Positions 19,145 to 20,000 of a stretch of 20,000 bases of DNA are shown piece after piece. How positions within the stretch are numbered: the stretch's first letter is position 1; every line of letters begins with the position of its first letter. Origin of the DNA: Penaeus vannamei (Eukaryota > Arthropoda > Malacostraca > Decapoda > Penaeidae); contig NC_091550.1 in assembly GCF_042767895.1 (NCBI RefSeq), positions 43,902,073 through 43,922,072 on the forward strand. The letters are read 5' to 3'. Position numbers and translations under genes: made by a program. The notes below the pieces were generated by a model, which was given only the letters and a program-made list of their open reading frames with translations, searched no databases and was not told the origin of the DNA.

Positions 19145-19629
19145 ACCCCAAAGACCCCAAAGAAGACCAAGAACCAAAGAACCGATCGACCCAAAAAGCT
19201 GAAGAACCAATTTCTCCGTCAACCCCTTAACCCAGCAGCCCACCGACCTCCGATTTCAAGAACTAGGAAACCCAAGAACACAAGAACCAGAGAACAAAAG
19301 AACCCGAAAACCCAAGAACCTAAGAGAACCAGAGGACCAAAGCCCTGACAACCAAAGAACCCGCAAACCCAACGATTCCCAGAACCAAAGAGTCTGTGAA
19401 CCCACCAACCCAAGAACTAAGAGAAAAAAAACGGTAACCTAAGAACCAGAAATAATAGAACCGTAGAATCACACAACCCGACAACCCGAGATCCACAGAG
19501 CCAGTGAACCCGAGAACCCAGGAACCAGCCAGTGAACCCGACAACCCAGGAACCAGCCGAGGCAATCACCCGACAACCCAGGAACCCGACAACCCAGGAA
19601 CCAGCCAGTGAACCCGACAGCCCGACAGC
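19145..19629. repeat. Degenerate 'GAACCC/AAGAACC' minisatellite
   Basis: Words such as CCCAAGAACC, CCAAAGAACC and CCCGACAACCCAGGAACC recur about every 8-12 bp. From about 19504 it is organised as ~28-bp units (GTGAACCCGACAACCCAGG plus AACCAGCCA) at 19504 and 19532, with more rearranged units to 19629. The plus strand is C/A-rich, so the kinase-gene sense strand is G/T-rich. Its right end lies about 12 bp inside the intron from the exon's 5' splice site. Confidence 0.85.
19569..19595 (-). other. Canonical G-quadruplex motif in the intron, sense strand
   Basis: The plus strand has CCC at 19569-19571, 19577-19579, 19585-19587 and 19593-19595. On the minus (sense) strand this reads as four GGG tracts separated by exactly five bases each, the standard G3-N1-7 pattern. 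It starts about 50 nt downstream of the 5' splice site. Whether it folds in RNA or DNA is inference. Confidence 0.7.
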
Positions 19630-19640
19630 GACGCAGCGCT

Positions 19641-19646
19641 ACTCAC
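19641..19646 (-). promoter_or_regulatory. 5' splice site (GTGAGT)
   Basis: On the minus strand the exon ends ...GAGAGG and the intron begins GTGAGT, a near-perfect match to the consensus donor. The cut falls at a codon boundary (phase 0). Reading through instead would add Val-Ser and then low-complexity sequence unlike this family. Confidence 0.85.
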
Positions 19647-19732
19647 CCTCTCTCCGTCGTCGTCGTCCTCCTCTGGGTCATAGGCCTCCGCGAACACTGA
19701 CTTCCGTCGCGTGAACCGGTTCAGCGGTGGTT
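19647..19732 (-). CDS. Pka-R2: Internal exon of cAMP-dependent protein kinase type II regulatory subunit (inhibitor-site segment)
   Basis: This 86-bp exon supplies two bases finishing a split codon, then 28 complete codons. The peptide begins PPLN, continues RFTRRKSVFAEAYDP and ends with the acidic run EEDDDDGER. In RII-type PKA regulatory subunits, R-R-x-S is the inhibitor site: it occupies the catalytic subunit's active cleft and the Ser is autophosphorylated, whereas RI subunits carry Ala or Gly at that place. The following V-x-A-E-x-Y-x-P and acidic stretch are also RII hallmarks. This segment lies between the N-terminal dimerisation/docking domain and the first cyclic-nucleotide-binding domain, neither of which is in the window. 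A branch-point, pyrimidine tract and CAG precede the exon and GTGAGT follows it; upstream intron phase 1, downstream phase 0. No frameshift or stop is present. The Asp run is encoded by (GAC)4. Only family recognition and splice context support it; expression was not tested. Confidence 0.88.
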
Positions 19733-19762
19733 CTGCAAGGGAAGAAGAGGACGGGCGTTAGG
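19733..19762 (-). promoter_or_regulatory. 3' splice site: branch point, pyrimidine tract and CAG
   Basis: On the minus strand CCTAACG (19756-19762) fits the animal branch-point consensus, with the likely branch adenosine at 19758, about 26 nt from the exon. It is followed by a pyrimidine tract (CCTCTTCTTCCC) and TTGCAG ending at 19733. All three acceptor elements are in order and at normal spacing. Confidence 0.85.
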
Positions 19763-20000
19763 ACACGTTATTTGTTTACTTCATTAAGGGGGTACGTATG
19801 TATTAGTTTTTTTTTTCTTTTAATATTATTCTCTATGCATGTCTTTATCTATGTCTGTATGTCTGTGTCTCTGTCTCCGTTCCTGTGCGTGTGTGTGTGT
19901 GTGTCTCTCTCTCTCTCAGTCAATCAATAATGATAATAAAACTGATAACAATAATATTCATCAGTATAACCCAACCTCCAACATCAATAACAAAGTCCAC
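19763..20000. other. Intron upstream of the exon, with GT/CT microsatellite
   Basis: On the gene's sense strand this is the end of the preceding intron. It holds a T10 run near 19808, CTGT/ATGT repeats, (GT)n at about 19887-19902 followed by (CT)n to 19917, and ATA/AAT-rich sequence to the window edge. No other exon of the gene is visible; upstream exons must lie beyond 20000. Confidence 0.6.

Overview
The window is eukaryotic and looks arthropod. The density and length of simple-sequence repeats (GA/CT, GT, AAT, GAA/GGA, GATA, AAAT, poly-C) and the many minisatellites most resemble a penaeid-type decapod crustacean genome. That taxon call is inference. No prokaryotic gene organisation, rRNA, tRNA, CRISPR array or intact transposon gene is visible. 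Most long reading frames here are stop-poor repeats rather than genes.

Layout. Bases 1-6501 are one tandem satellite array: a constant 15-bp core, CCCGGCCAGTTCCTA, followed by a T-run and a CT-run of variable length, roughly 200 copies. It runs off the left edge and carries higher-order duplications with offsets of 520, 693 and 250 bp. Bases 6502-13565 are a patchwork of purine-rich and pyrimidine-rich blocks that switch strand repeatedly. They include small tandem duplications, a 45-bp minisatellite, long GA tracts, a 650-bp AAT-type tract and a GAA/GGA tract, separated by short CpG-rich complex stretches (7700-8015, 9616-9715, 10091-10640, 10835-11150). Bases 13566-17440 hold more complex AT-richer DNA with an 83-bp tandem repeat, (GT)54, a very regular 30-bp minisatellite with a 90-bp super-period, and a 76-81-bp purine-rich minisatellite. 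Bases 17455-17738 are a degenerate copy of a widely dispersed short transposon-like repeat. Bases 18046-19629 hold a CT-rich duplication, GA tracts and a 'GAACCC' minisatellite.

The one gene part I can support is an 86-bp internal coding exon on the minus strand at 19647-19732. It encodes the inhibitor-site segment of a type II regulatory subunit of cAMP-dependent protein kinase (RFTRRKSVFAEAYDP followed by an acidic run). It has a GTGAGT donor, a pyrimidine-tract/CAG acceptor and a CTAAC branch point. The gene reads right to left, so everything left of 19646 would be its downstream intron. I could not find the next exon (start of the first cyclic-nucleotide-binding domain) in the window, so that intron would be at least about 19.6 kb and filled mostly with satellite and microsatellite DNA. 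The intron side of the donor is G-rich on the sense strand and includes a textbook G-quadruplex motif.
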